From: Tyto alba
Lineage: Eukaryota; Chordata; Aves; Strigiformes; Tytonidae
Length of the DNA: 64,000 nucleotides
Reading direction: 5' to 3'
Assembly (NCBI RefSeq): GCF_018691265.1
Contig: NW_024881300.1
Coordinates: 1,011,046 to 1,075,045, forward strand
The notes under the pieces were generated by a model. The model saw only the letters and a program-made list of their open reading frames with translations, was not told the DNA's origin and made no database searches. Below are positions 1 to 36,246 of the stretch, piece by piece. Position numbers and translations under genes: made by a program. Every line of letters begins with the position of its first letter. The first letter of the stretch is position 1.

Positions 1-2827
1 GTGTCTCTTCCTTTATGACATTACTGTCACTGTTTTGTGCCCCAATCTCTGCTATTTGTTCTCATTTATAAGTCTGGTTGAATAGGTTGTGTATTTCTCC
101 TGGCGTGTTCTCTTTCAGATGCATGAAGTGCAACCGTAGCTACATGATCACTTCTCACTGTCTCTCCTCTCTTTCATCCAAACACTCCCTCAAGGTTCAG
201 GCTAACTCTGAAAATTTTCAGTATCCTCTGTCAATTGCTTCTGTAGGAAGCTCCTCCAGGATATCTTAATCTAGTGTTTTGCATTCTGCATAACTCTTAA
301 TACTCTTGCTATTGCTGAGTGTTAGCTTAGTCTCAGTTATTTACCTACTCCTAGATTGCTGATACATCTAATTCAGCTAGCCACACGCCTCCCTTATCTT
401 CAGCTGTGATATCGGTGTGTGCTTCTGGGTAGGTGAGGTTACTGGTTTCCTTGAGGTCTTTAATTTTCCTTTTTGTTTACCTTCAGCCTCCTGTACATGC
501 AGTTTGACTGCAACGCTTCGGGTTAGCCACTCTGGTATGCTACTCTCTGGCCTCATAATTTGGTGAACACTTAGTGGCTCCTTTAATCTCACTGTTGTCT
601 TGGTCTGTGCTTTTCTTAATATTCTTTTTTTCTCTTAGAAGGGATGTGATCATTTTCTGCACAACTTCTTGGTGCTCTTCCTTGGTACGTTTTCAGTATT
701 TGGATACCTTGACTCTCAGCATGTTTCCTTTGCTGTGAGCCTAAGGGGTGGACCGAAATAGATAACTGACAATATTTTGGTTCCTTCCTATAAAGTAAGA
801 CATCTCAGATACTCTGCCCATCAGGTGATATCAAAGTCCATTTCCCTTCAGCTTTTTGCTTGTTTGTTCAAATCAAGGAGTAAAAGGGGGATATTTAGTA
901 GCATAAGAAATAATTAGTGATAAAGGTGGCAATTTGTCATGGAACAGTTACTGGCCTGTTACTCTTTAGGCTTCTTTGTTCAGATTTCCTTTCACATCAG
1001 TATCTCCCCTAGCTGACAATATATTGTATTTTGAAACGTCTCTTATTGGTCTCTTCAAGTCACTTAGATCTGTGGTGGTGTCTTCACAAAATGGAGCAGA
1101 GATCATCATGTGTACTGCTAGGTTTCCCTCTCAACAGAGAGGCAGCAGGTTAGAATGCTATCACCTTGTAGTAAATTGAAGGCAAGCTAGTGTGATGAAG
1201 TTTGTCCCATTCTGCTCCATTGTCAATATGTTGTGTTCAGCGTTTTAAACTGTTTAGGTTTTTTTTCCTCTCCTGAGTTTGATTGCTCAAAAGAATTTGA
1301 ATTTATTCCTTGCTTTAAAGTAGTGCAGGCAGAGGTGCTGTGCTGGGATTTGTTGTCTTCCAACTATCTCATTAGAACTGTTGTGTCAGTTTGTGCTTTT
1401 CATTTCCTTGTGTCCTGACAGTATATTTTGTTTTCCCTTCCTGGTTTGTATGCAGTGACTGTAAAGTTGGCATGACATGGCAGCGGCTGTGCCAGCACAA
1501 TCTTTATTTGCTTTTCTAGTCTTCATTACGTCGCTGCGGTCTAATATAACTCAAATGTTCATGCATGACTCATGAGGTTGTGTGACTGACCCATGCATCG
1601 TGATCTCTGTGCTTGTAATTACGTGATACCTTCATCTACCACTACTGTGCTTTAAAAGCACAACTCTGCCATGGGAACTTTGTGTATTTGATGGGGTTTG
1701 TCCAGTCAGTAGGGATACCTGACAGTTCAAAGTCTGGGGTGAGGTACTGCTTCTCATTTATTAATGTATGTTTATTAATGGAGGTTCAGTGAATCACCGT
1801 GACCATCAACAAGAAATCCATCCTTTTCCTGATACGTCTCTCCCCTTGGAGAGTAGTGGTTTCTAAGCATGCAAAACGCTTGCAACTGTAGTTATTCTTC
1901 TCACTTTCTAAGGCTTTTTTGCTATAGGAAACTTCACTCTTGCTCTAAGTTTCTGAATATCTTGGTGTTTCACTGGACGTAAAGAGAAGGACGAGAGTTG
2001 AGGACATTTTGATTTGAAATATTGGCTTGGCTTTTTGGATTGCTTGCTTCAGTGCATGTGCACAAACTGATATTAATATAGCTTGAATCATAGGTTAGAG
2101 GACAGCCAGTGAACTACATGCCAGAAGGCTGTGCCATCTGTGTGTATTTTATACCTTCCTGTATACAGTGGGATGTGCTAGAAAGTGATACTGAAAAAAG
2201 AAAATCCAGCAGGTATGCTGCTGTTCTTTTGTTCTGCTTGATGGCATGGAGAAAACTTAGATTTCTTTGCTGCTTTTGAAAACATTCACCTAATGGTGAA
2301 TGAAGAGTGATGTGTGTGTTTGCACTCAAACTCAGGCCAATGTATCAGTCCTAGAGTGAAGGATTTTAAAAAAAATAATTGACCAACATGTGAATTGTTC
2401 TTTTCTTAGAGCTTTAACCCCTCTGGAACATTTAGTGAAGTCATATCTATATATAATTATCAAAACAGTTTAATCTTAATTCTCCTGAAATTCCTCACAA
2501 AGTTATGTAGGAAAAGCCTCAGATGACTGTGACTTTGTTCCTCATATCATTACAGCTTTTGAAAGCTTCTTATATTGTTTTTGAGCTTTTCTGGTGTTCA
2601 GTCATAACAAAATAAATTGGATATATGCTCTTGTTTAAACCATTTTTAGACTGTCTTGTGAAACACATACATGCTTGTCTTTGGCTCACTTCCTAGCCCA
2701 CGTGTGCTTGTTTGAGTCATCTCTTGGGCTGTCAGTCCCCTTCCTCTTCTCAGCCATGGGAGCTCTGAAACCCATTGACCAACTTCCTCTGAGTTTCTTC
2801 ATGCAGGGAGAGGCCTTAAAACACTAT

Positions 2828-2910
2828 TAAAAAAATAAACAAAAACAAACAAACAAACAACAACAAAAAAAACACACAAAAAACCAAAACAAAACAAAAA
2901 AAAAGGCAAA
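2828..2910. repeat. A-rich (CAAA)-type low-complexity tract
   Basis: About 80 bases made almost only of A and C, with repeated CAAA/CAAAA units. It could be the decayed tail of a retroposon, but no body is recognisable beside it. Confidence 0.8.
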
Positions 2911-4448
2911 AAACCAAAGCTGCAACTTAATGGTAGGAGCAGGATACGTGTGAAACCTGGAGTCAGTGGCTCTGCTGCTGACAGAAGCACTTGGACAAAA
3001 GCAACACGTGGTTGCTTCTTCAACATCAGGATCTCCCCTCAGCGAGCCTTCCTGCTAGACCTGTAGTGGAGCAGAGAGAAAAGGTCCTCGGTGCAGAACC
3101 TGAAGAGAAAAATGGGGAGAAATGAAGCTAGTGGGTTTTTTTTTTTCAGTTTTCTCTTTAACAGGTAAGATATGAGGTTCCAGTGACCTGCCCAGAGGTT
3201 CCGTAGACTTAAGCTCTGGAAGCCCAAGACAGATCAGGGATCGTGCTTCCCAGGAGTGCCTCTGAGGCAAGCTTGCTAGCCTAGTGACCTACATGTTATA
3301 TTTGACTCAGATGGCAGTCTCTTGAGCAGCTGTCACTGTAGCCAGTTACAGGAGGGAAGAGAATCAGGAGGACGTCTGCTGCTCTGCAGGTACAGTCCTG
3401 GACTTACGCTAGCCAAGAGCTGCTGGCTTTCCATGGTTGGCAAGGAAGGTCGCCAAACTCACTCTCAGCTATGGCCACCAAAAGATCAGGCCATCTGCTG
3501 ATGCTGCTTGAATTATCAAGGAGCGGAAATTTCTTCAGCCTATTTCCTGCTGCACTGTTGGTTTTTTCATGTTTGAGATGATAACTGGTGTCATAAAGTG
3601 ATAAATTTGGTGAGGCTGAGAATAGGAGGGTATAGACATTATCTGCTCTGTGCTCTGCTCTCCGAGGCAGTTGTCAGACAGCTGACAATGCAAGCTTCCA
3701 ACTGAGGCATCACTGAATTTTTCAGTAATGTTATCAAAATCTTTCACACATCCAAAACTGTTTTCAGTGTATTTTATGCATTCGTAATAGCTTAGTCATG
3801 CCATGTAGCTGGGCTCATTTCTCTGGTCTACAGCAGGAGACTGTTCTGTCTTCTACAGAGTAGTTCTGTACCTAACCTTCATTTGAAAATGAGCCCAGCT
3901 CTGACTTAGAAGAAACAAAAGCACTGATTAGTTTAGAGACAAGAAACAGCAGAACTCTGGGTTGTCACCATTTCAGCTCAGTTACATGAAGCTGGTGGTT
4001 TACTGACAGGAATCAGTCCCTGCTTATAGTATCTTTCTGTAGCCCATGGTGCTATTACTCAGATGCTCCTGTGCTAGCCCTAGATCTCGCACTCGTGGTA
4101 GGACTACGCTGTGTGACTGAGCGCTCACTCTCTTGATCTGACCCTCAGAATGCTTTTGTGGTTTATATTTTGTGAATGTATGAGGTGCTGTAAAATAAGT
4201 ATGTATTATTGCAGTTTACTACAAGAACTTAATCTCTCTGCAGTTTAAGAGAACTCTTTCATTGGTTTCTGGATAATATAGGTAAAGTCTTATCCTTTCT
4301 GAAGTGGACTATTATTACATTTATTAGAAAAAGGGTAAGAAAAGACACATTGTGGTTTTGTGTTGTTTCTTTGCAATTCTACACCTCTGGTACCCAAAGA
4401 GTCCACACTGTTCTCCTAGCACTGTTTGTTCTGGAATGTCTTGGTAGG

Positions 4449-4473
4449 TTTTTTTTGTTTGTTTGTTTGTTTG
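4449..4473. repeat. (GTTT)n microsatellite
   Basis: A poly-T run passes into four to five GTTT units. It lies in the presumed RSPRY1 intron 1. Confidence 0.8.
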
Positions 4474-6559
4474 ATTTTCAATTTTGAATCCTGATATAAT
4501 GAACATCTTGGTCAAAATTTAGCAAATGTGTTTATTGTTGATTATATCTGTAACTTTCAGGGCAGCAAGGAAGATTAACTTGAATTAATTGAAGGATTTA
4601 CTTATATGCCTCCAAATGAATGTCTGTGCCAAAACTTAATATGGTATAGCTAATCAATTTTATTTCATGTTCTTGTATGCCTTCAGTTTGTAGGATCAGT
4701 GTTCCCTGCCATCTACAGGGCGTTATCTTCCTGCCACTTCCCAAACAGTGCATTACATTCTGCTTCTTGGACAACTGCTGAGCTTGTACCGCCATGCCAC
4801 GTCAGTCTGCTGGAGGCAATTCTTGTTCAACTTCACCAGAGCTGTCAGATACCACTATCTTTTAAAAAGATCATTCTCTCAGAAGTGTATTCATCTTGCC
4901 TCAAAGCATAATTTACAGCTTTGTCTCTGAAAAGAAATGTGATGACCCATCTATAGTCTGGGGAGATGAGAACCAGGAAGCATGATTGATACCAGCATTG
5001 AAATGGTGGTTTAGACATGCAGCAGAGCTGAGGTCTTCTGGAGGCTGTGGTACAAAGGACAATTCCAACTGATTGTGAAATGACAAATTACGACCTCTGA
5101 GATGGGGAAGCTTAGAAGGTGCTAAATGCTTCAGTTTCTCGTTCAGAAAGAGTTGTATCAGAACTGTCTCTGATGCCTGAGGAGCCCTGGGCACTGGTGT
5201 GTCTGTATCCAGAGATAAGGGAAAACCTGGGCAGGGCAGGACTCTTTACCAGGACTACTTTGGAGACACTAGTTGAAGTTAGAAAGTGAAGTTCACTTTA
5301 TAATTGCAACATGGATTTAATGTTTCTGTACCAGCTTAGAAAACAGATTTAAGGGAAGTAAAAAGACAAAGTAGTCCAATGTACAGGTAACTAATGACTT
5401 TCACATTGAGTCTACAGAAAAAGAAACTACTGTGGTGGTAGTTAGTGTCTCCTTCTTTTCTCCTTTGACTTATTTCACATCAAATCAAACAAGAGACTAG
5501 ATCCTTCAGTTACTCTGTGTTTCTGACAAAGCTAGAATTACCTAGAGGAGACTGCAGGGGTAAAGCCTATTTTTTTGCATAAGCCCTGCACAACCCTGCA
5601 GGTTTTCACTGACAAGCGCTTGGGCAGAAGCTGGAAAGTTTTGAGACGTGATCAGTCTCTTTCCCTTTCTGTGAAAGAGGCAAGCTCAAGGTCAGTCTGC
5701 TTTCGGTTTAGGGTGCTATTACTGTAGCAAGAAAGCAAATGACAGTGGCAATAGCTTTGTCCTGAGGATGGTAACACACTGCATGCCAGTAAATTCTGTT
5801 TCCCATTGAATTTTGACACTACTCTTAACCCTCCAGGATATTTTTAAAGAAAATAGAATTGAATTAGAGGTTTGCTTGAGATTGCACAATACGATGTTTG
5901 GTTACTACATGCAAAAGAACCAGCATGGCATTTACTCATTTCTCTTGAAACCTGTGGTCGACTTATTGCATGCACTGTGTTGTGGCCACGCTGGATGCCA
6001 GGCAGCTTTTTCTCTTTAGTTGCACAAGTCTTACAGTTGAGAGGTTGACCTCAGATCGCAATGTGATCTTCTGAGAAAGTCTCAATTTTACATTATAATT
6101 GTATTCAATTTACTAGAAATTCTTGGGTTTTATCACCTGTGCCGATCATCTCAAAGCTGATATCCTCTCCACGTTACAAAAGCTTGTAGTTGCAGACAGG
6201 CTTCTTCCCCATCTTACTCTTTTATCAGAGTTGATTATCTTGTAGTAATTTGTAGCTGTGTTCCCTTCTGGTAGTAGTTTGAACTTTTCATCCAACTAAC
6301 ATTGCAAGTATTTCCATCTCTTCCTTATTAGGAGCATCATTTCTTCGGGAAAGAAATGCTGAGGAAATATTTCTAATTATTTTATCTCCTTAATAGGAGT
6401 TTGCTGCCCTAAAACTCACAATTTTGCATTTGAAAAGCTGTCAACTTTATGGTTTGCTGACTAAGCTCCTGTGTTACTCTGCTCTTGAGAGAAGAAATTG
6501 CTGGTCTTACTCTTGTAATAGTGACAGAAGCTGGAAAAATGGTTCTGGTAGCTGAAACC

Positions 6560-7360
6560 CTCTCTGCTCATTTATGTGTGTGAGGGTTGGTGCGCGGTTT
6601 TTTTTGTTTTGTTTTGTTTGCTTGGCAATGCACTCCATTTCATGGAAAGGAGAGGCATTTTCCATCATGAGGCAGTATTATGGTTGGCTGTAACCAAATA
6701 GTTGAGGGGATGAATCATCGGCTCTTGGGCTGCGTATTGCAGAGAAAATGATCCTGATGCCCCTTGGAGGCGCCGTCTCCATTGGTGCGCTCTGTCAGAT
6801 GATGGAGAGGAGGCCTCTCTCGTGCAGGCTGGGCATCCATGCTGCCAGGCAGGTGCACATCCACTCAAATAGCATTCGTTTCAATGGACAATGATCTCAC
6901 CTTTCCCACTTGCTGTGGCAGCTGTGGTCAGTCTGTGCAGCTTGCAGCTCCTTCGTGCGTCTATGCACGTGCTTGAGCCTGCCAGGAGAGCAGCTGCTTT
7001 GCCGTGGTGGGGATGGTGCCGACGGCTGGTGGAGGTGTGTGGGGGCACGGGAGGCTGCAGCTGGCAGGGCTGTGCCTGTGCCCCGCTGCCTCCTTTCCTC
7101 CTGTGCAGGAGAGGCGTCAGGCTCAAACGGCCTCTGAGCCTGGTGCTTTGCTGAAGGGGAGACCTGCCAGGGCGACCATTTGGTACGTGTCCTGCAGGTG
7201 CTCCCTGGTGTAAAGGAGGAGGTGTGCAGCACGGGCATTCTCTGCTGTTCCCACAGTATCTGCTCAGGGTGGGAGGTATCACTACCAGGTGGTGCTTGTA
7301 GAATAAAAACTTGCATTTGGATAATACGTCTGACAGCTTCGTAGTCCTGCATCCCAAAGT
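6560..7360. other. GC-richer island in AT-rich intron, unclassified
   Basis: The base composition jumps relative to both flanks, and overlapping open frames appear on both strands (the longest is 158 codons on the minus strand). None of the translations shows a familiar domain, and overlapping frames in several registers are what low stop density gives by chance. An AATAAA lies near its right edge on the plus strand (about 7303). It could be a decayed LTR or other insertion, or a distal regulatory element. No family was recognised. Confidence 0.4.
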
Positions 7361-10300
7361 AACATCTGATGGTCAGAATTCAGAGGGAATGGGCAACTCT
7401 GCCTGTTGAAGGGCAGGTACTGGCTGCTGCTTCTACCAATTCTTGCACTTAAAAACGTGGGGTCAAGCTTTTATTAAAATACCATTTAAAAAGTAAAATA
7501 AAAGTGTTATCACTTATAAATCTGGCTGCTCTTGCAGACAGCTTTCATGGTCTTGTTATATCTTTCTAAATTTACCAAAGAATATCCCTAGGGCATGTGC
7601 TGCAAAACTCATGGGATGGGGCTTTCTAGCACTGCAGTGTACCTGAATGACACAAAATCTGATTGTGTGGAAAGGGAGGGGTCACAGCTTTTAACATGGA
7701 GACCCTGTTTTCTTTCTGTCCTGTAGCTTAGCTCTTGCTGGTATTTTCATGCACGTTTGCTTCAACTGAAGACTTTCAGTTCTACTTTGATTTGCACTGA
7801 TTGTTTAAGAAAATGGTGTTTGCGTGATGTCATTGTAGCCCTGACAGGAGGTAATAGGTTTCTGTTCCAGCAGCCTTGCAGGGAAACTTATCTTTATTCC
7901 TGTGTTGTTGCTTAAGTGAATCTTAGCTGTTAGCTCACAACATATTTGGGTTTTTAGAGAGTGTTTTGATGTGATATTAGAACACAAACAGTAAAAGTCA
8001 CAAGCTACACTAAATTCTTCAATCGCATAATTTTCAAGAAAACTAGTACGCTTTGGTTAACAATTGGTCACGGCTTTATAAATGGAAGACTGCTAAATTT
8101 TAAAAGCAGTTGCTGAGACTTAGCTGTGTAACTACTGGGAATTTAAGTGGATTATGAAAGATTAGTTCTTTTTCTTAGCCGTGTTTTAGCAGCAAAACAA
8201 ACATGTGACCTTTGTCTCAGGAGACTGAGCTATTGACTCTCAGGTGAGTGTGCTAGGAAAGAGCCTATTTGTCTGTTACTGGATGCTTGTTGTTACGCTT
8301 GGCTTTAAGTGCCTGCTGCCAGGTAGGACAGCAGGCTTTATCTTGGCCTATTTTGATACTGCTGTTGTGATACTCTTGTTTTGCTCCTTGAATTTTTTTT
8401 TTTTTTTTTCTTTTAGACAGATTCTTTAAAAACCCCCTTCTCTTTTATTTCCACATTATTTGCAAGTAGACTGTTAAGTATTTTTGGAATTGGAAGAAAC
8501 ACATTTTTGTGTCCAGATTTTGTTGAGAGCAGGGTTTTGCAAAAATTAGGCTTGAAGTTAAATTTTAAAATTTCTTTCCATCTCTGTATGTGGAGATTGT
8601 TACTTCTTATTGAAACAATAATATATTTAATCTTTCATGATGTACAAAATGCTTTTGGTTTTGTGTGTTGTGTCACTGAGGTCTCCAAGTGTGGACAGAA
8701 GCAGAATTGATAACTCATCACTTGCATCTCCCTTCTCTGCTGTATTTACCCATCCCATCTTGCAGCTGACCTGAACTGAAGCTTGATATTTCTGTCCTCT
8801 TTAATTCAGCAGTGAGAGTGAGGGAGTCAGGATGGCCACTGGCAGCCTAATGCTAAAGTCACAGTTCATTATAATGTTGTAAAGCTGTCCTTAAAAAATA
8901 TGCCAGCTCAAGTGCAATCTAGCACATCACTGTTTTAAAATACTTTTCTTAAAAAGCTTTTCCTTTGCAGTTTAGAACCTCTCTTCATGCATTCTTATTC
9001 TCTCCAGACAAGCTGCTTTGCAAGGCGGATCTGTAACAATCTCTTCTTCTACCTTATGTTCCTAATTATTCTTTCAGTTTGAGGCTTGACAATGAATTCC
9101 TTGTGCATGATGGTAAGCAACAGCCAAGTGAATGCTGTCAAACTTGGCTCTTTACTAAATAAGGGGAGTTTATCCTGTCATTTCTCTCTTCCCTTTATCT
9201 GATCAACTTTCCTAGTGTACTTGCTTTTATTTTTCTGCTGTCCCTACGTGAGGGTGATCTGGAGCAGATATTATTGATTCCCTTCTTGTAAGCAGAAATT
9301 TGAGGGGAAGAGTTGGTCACTGCTCTGCACTTGGTGCTATGGTGTCTGGAATACCAAGACTGTAAAAATAGATTGGGTTCTCTGTAGCTGTGTCTGGTCC
9401 CAAAGTTAGCAGGTGGCAAACTGGTTTTTGAAGCCTTGGGAGAATTTCCCCCATAAAGGCTGAATGTAGCTGAAAATAACAACATGGCTTGATGTCACGG
9501 TGGGTGTAAGGAGGAGGTGGAATACATCTACCTTAGAGGCAGTTTCCAAGTGAATTGTTCTTTCTTTTCTGTCTGTCTTCAGGGACTCTTTGGCGTAGAC
9601 CCTAAAAGTGAAAGCAGAGTCAGCCATAATGACTTGCTGCCCACGATAAAGGCTTATAGAGTGCTGCTTTTCCGGATACAACCACATCTGTGCCCTGAAG
9701 AAGTACAGTCCACTTCTCTTACAGTGCTTTGTGAGCAAGCCTAACTGTTCCTGAAACAAACACACTTAAGGGTGAGTTGATCATAATCACTTGGTTTTAA
9801 TCATGCTTTAAGTTGTCAAACAGAAAAACCTAGGTTTCAATAATCAGTTTTAATCTTGACTTATGTCTATTTTTGTTTCCTTAGGTAGGTTCTTACTGTT
9901 ATTCCCTAAAATACATCTTTTCCATGCTTGTTTTGATGACAGGGTAGATTTACTGTGACGTTTTTATAAATTACAGAACAGCTTAATTCAGATTCTTAAT
10001 CTATAACAGTTTTAAATGATCTTAAATGATGCCCTTAAATGATCTAGATACATAAATACATGCATAGTTTTTCCTTAGGAAGACGTGTTTTGCATTTAAG
10101 ATAACTAGCTCTCTTTAAAAAATAAAGAAATGCCACTGGCCCCTCATCCCCCTCAACCTTCTAAAATAATTTGAACCATTTGTGATCTTACACAATTCTG
10201 TTTTAAGATCTATGCAGTCTGTATTGGCACGCTCACATCTACTTTTACTTGCTGACTGAGAAGGTAACAGCTGTATTGGCTCAGATGGAAGGACTCCTGA

Positions 10301-11900
10301 GCTTTGTGTCCCATCTCTTGTTATATTCAAACAGCTTAGAGTAAAACAAGTGTGTTGTGATGCTGAACCCTTTTAATGATCTGTGGTTTAGGAATTTCTT
10401 GAACAAGAAGTCAAGATCTTGTAATTTTTTGCAATTAATATCCCTTGAGGGATTTTTTTTTTTCCTAGTTAGCCTTCAGTTAATGTCTTAATACTGAACT
10501 CTTCACTGTGCTGAAAGAAGATAATGTACTTCATACTGCAGAAGTCTGAGAGCTTGTTTGCAGTGCTTTTCCAGTGACAACCGTATATCCAGGGACTTGC
10601 TCATGTGACCAGTGTCTGGCTTCCCAAATAGTGTTGTTATGATCTTGTCCCAAGTGGCAGCCAGCAATTTCATGGTTGCCAGGTGGCTCCAATGGTAGGG
10701 GGACTTTCATATTTGAAAGGTGGCAACTGTCTTTGACTTTCTTTTCATTTTATGGTGTTACATGTCTGCTGTTTAAATACATTATTTAATAATTTCAGAG
10801 TAGTAATAACCTGTTACAGCATATTCACCATAACTCCTAGCTTAAATGCTAAACTTGATTCTTAAAAGAATAACGTGCATTTAGTCTTAAAAGTTATTTA
10901 TTTATTCTGTCATGCTTGAAGTGCATAAGTAGTGAAATGATGTCTCTCTTAGGGCTTTATTTTAGCTGAGACTCTCAGTAATGTTCAATAGAAATATATC
11001 CAATGGCCTGAAAAATAATTTGTATGAAATGAGGTTTTGAAACCTTTTGCTTTTGCTAGAATTCTCAATTTAATGATTTGGAGGGACTGCCCTACAATCT
11101 GAGTTGCCAGTGGGCCTGTATTTGATACAGACCATTTGAATCTAGAACAAAAGAATAATTGAATTAGTCTTTGTTCCCAAGAAGAGAAGATTGGTTTGAG
11201 TCTAGATTCAAACAAGCATGTAACCCACACAGAAAACACCCTTTTCAAAATCCCGGTTAGATTTGTAGGCATTAGAATGGTGTCTGTAATTCCTGTTGAT
11301 TTCAGGGTTGGTACTTGGTGCTTCTTTGGGTGAGAATCCAGTTGATGTATGCACGTTCCAAAAAGACATGTGTAGATGCAGATGGACTAAACAGTTCACA
11401 GTTAAATCTAGTGTTTGTTGAGATAGGCCGTAACTGTAAGATGAGTTCTTTACAGTTTTGGCTATTTTGTAGAGTCTGTCTGGAAATTACCCTGAATATT
11501 CCTGATGTGAAATGAGAACCTTAAATGTTTGGCCTTTATTTGGGTAACCTAACCAGTGTGGTAAAGGGTAAAGAACAAATGAAACTGCTTTGTTAGTACT
11601 TAAAGGGTAGCAGCGTGCTAGATTTAAGGACAAAGTTTTTCCTCTGTTTGGAAAAAACATGGAAGAAATTGAAAGTAATAGCTAGTGCAGAAAGGAATGG
11701 TGTGTGGGCAAGAGCTACTTACCCAGTGAACTTCCTCCTCTTCCTTTCCCCCTCTTAGCAATAGACTTCAGCTACAAACCTTATGTTTCCTATGTGCTTT
11801 ATCCACCAAAACTGATTCTGTTTACTATAATAGGAATTCTTCTGTTATTCACTAGAAGTAGTAACACTGACTCTTTTGTTTTGTTTTGGTTTTTTTTCAG

Positions 11901-12050
11901 ACCTCCTTCTGGATGACCAATGTGTATTTTAACTGATTATATTGGAAACTAAGTCTCCAACTTCTCATTCATTCCAGCTGGTAGCAACGTTTATAATGCA
12001 AAAAAATCACAATTCAGGATCACACAAACATTACTCTTAAAACTTCCTAG
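11901..12050 (+). other. RSPRY1: RSPRY1 5' UTR part of exon 2, with three short uORFs
   Basis: A T-rich tract ending in CAG at 11898-11900 is a good splice acceptor, so the exon carrying the first RSPRY1 methionine should begin at 11901. The 150 bases before the annotated ATG contain three upstream ATGs at 11913, 11920 and 11996. They open frames of 7, 10 and 14 codons that all stop before 12051. If the acceptor is right, these uORFs sit in the leader of every transcript using this exon and could limit initiation at the first RSPRY1 methionine. Confidence 0.65.
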
Positions 12051-34634
<22,584 letters not shown>

Positions 34635-36224
34635 CACACGTGGAGAAATACCACAGACTGGTTTTTAATGAACTCCAACCAGTACTGAGAGGGGAAAGCA
34701 TCTCTAACCAATTTTTACGCACATAGAACCATAGCCACAGCCAGATTTCATGCAAAACTGTAATCTGTTTATCTTAAAAATGAAATCTTTAATAAGCTAT
34801 TTCAAGTTGCCAGCAGTGGGGGACTGGTGTCAACAGTTAAGGAGAGCTGGTAGGTCAGCGTGCTATGGCTATTGGTTCCTCCAAGCAAGACCGTAGGAGA
34901 GCGTCTCTCTTCCTCCCCCTTCTCGCCTGTCACAAGTGCTGAAAAAATTTGCACTGGAAGTACACGTACAATGCATTTTAGGAAAGAAGAGAAAAGAAAT
35001 ATCTCCTAAAACAGGGCTGTTCTGTCTTGTGCTCGAAAGTCTCTATTTTTGGCAGAAGTCAGTACTAAAAAGAGAATGCCAATGTTTTCCTGTTTAATGT
35101 AGCCTCCTGCTGGTCAGAGACTGTATTTTCCGACAGTGGTTATTAAACTGCTCAAAGACTTAATCTGTACACAGACTGATTTGAAAAGACGGTGTGGAGA
35201 CTGTAGAGAAACTCACATGTTTTAATAACTTGGTGATTCCAAAGAATGTTCTGATTTTGTTTTTAAACGTTAAAAGATCGGTGGTATTTTCAAGTACATA
35301 ATGTTTCTGATGCTTTTAACTTCAGTACCCACATTTTTTTGTGAGGATATAATTTTCAGGAGGTATTCTTAACTAATTATAACGCTGGACTGGAATTAAT
35401 TTGATATTCTGGGTATTTTTTAAGGTATCATTGAACATCTTTTTTAATCAGTGTTGTTTTTGAAGGTTATTCACTTTGGAAATACTGAGCTGTCTTAAAA
35501 GATTGGAGAATTATTTGGGGCCAGTTTATTTAAAAAAGAAAAAAAGTTATTTCGATAGCAAGTTCAGTCTTATTCTGTAGCTCTTTGAAAATGCACCTCG
35601 CTTGCCACGTGTCAGTCCTGCTCTGAGCAGGTTTGGGGCCACACTTGATATTTTTGGTAGGGATCATACAGTGGGAATCTCTGCTCCACTTTACACGTTT
35701 GTGACATTTGTATGTTAAGGATACATTTCAGCAGGCAGCTTTTGACCGTTTTACTAGGTTTCTACAAGGAATCAGGGTTCACAGCTGGTGTCAGTGAAGC
35801 AGCACAAAAATCCGTGGAGTTATGCTTATTTTGCACCAACTGAGGATATGACTAGGTCTCTTCCAAGACTTGGACAGGTCGCTTTTTTAAATTATCTGGC
35901 TATATAGTAGAACTTCACTAATTCACACGCAACTTAGACCAAAACCATCCCACTTCTTGGCCGTGATTCAACAGCAGAGGCTGTTGTAGTTAATTCTCAT
36001 GCTGTGATGTATCTTATTTTTAAAATCGTTTATTATCTTTATTGTGCTATCAAATATTAGCACAGCAGAGCTTCTTCCTGCTGAGTACTCTTGCTTCCTA
36101 CTCACCTAAACAGGAGCTGAGAGCTCTGCACACAGGTCCCAGAATCAAGCTCCCTAACAGTTCCTTTCACCTTCTGCCTTTGATAACTGAATTTGGTGCT
36201 GAATTTCATCCAGAGATAGATATT

Positions 36225-36246
36225 AAAAAAAAAAAAAAAAAAAAAA
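36225..36246. repeat. Poly-A tract in RSPRY1 3' UTR
   Basis: 22 consecutive A after ATT. Oligo-dT priming here could give a false transcript end in cDNA data. Confidence 0.9.

Larger units (their letters stand above)
1..11900. other. Non-coding AT-rich region, probably RSPRY1 intron 1
   Basis: No exon of a recognisable gene is visible on either strand. All open frames are short and lack coherent domains. RSPRY1 in other vertebrates has a non-coding first exon, and a splice acceptor is visible at 11900, so this stretch is most simply its first intron, with exon 1 left of the window. No CpG-island promoter is seen here. The only compositional change is a GC-richer block around 6560-7360. Low-complexity tracts occur at 2828-2910 (A-rich), 4449-4473 (GTTT), 6597-6620 (T/G) and 8393-8409 (poly-T). 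The intron assignment is inference. Confidence 0.55.

Noticed and set aside
6881..7357. 158-codon minus-strand frame
   Set aside because: A second frame of similar length overlaps it on the same strand, and neither shows a recognisable domain.
9517..9765. Open frames on both strands with an apparent acceptor near 9582
   Set aside because: Considered as an extra RSPRY1 exon, but there is no homology, no convincing donor, and both strands are open.
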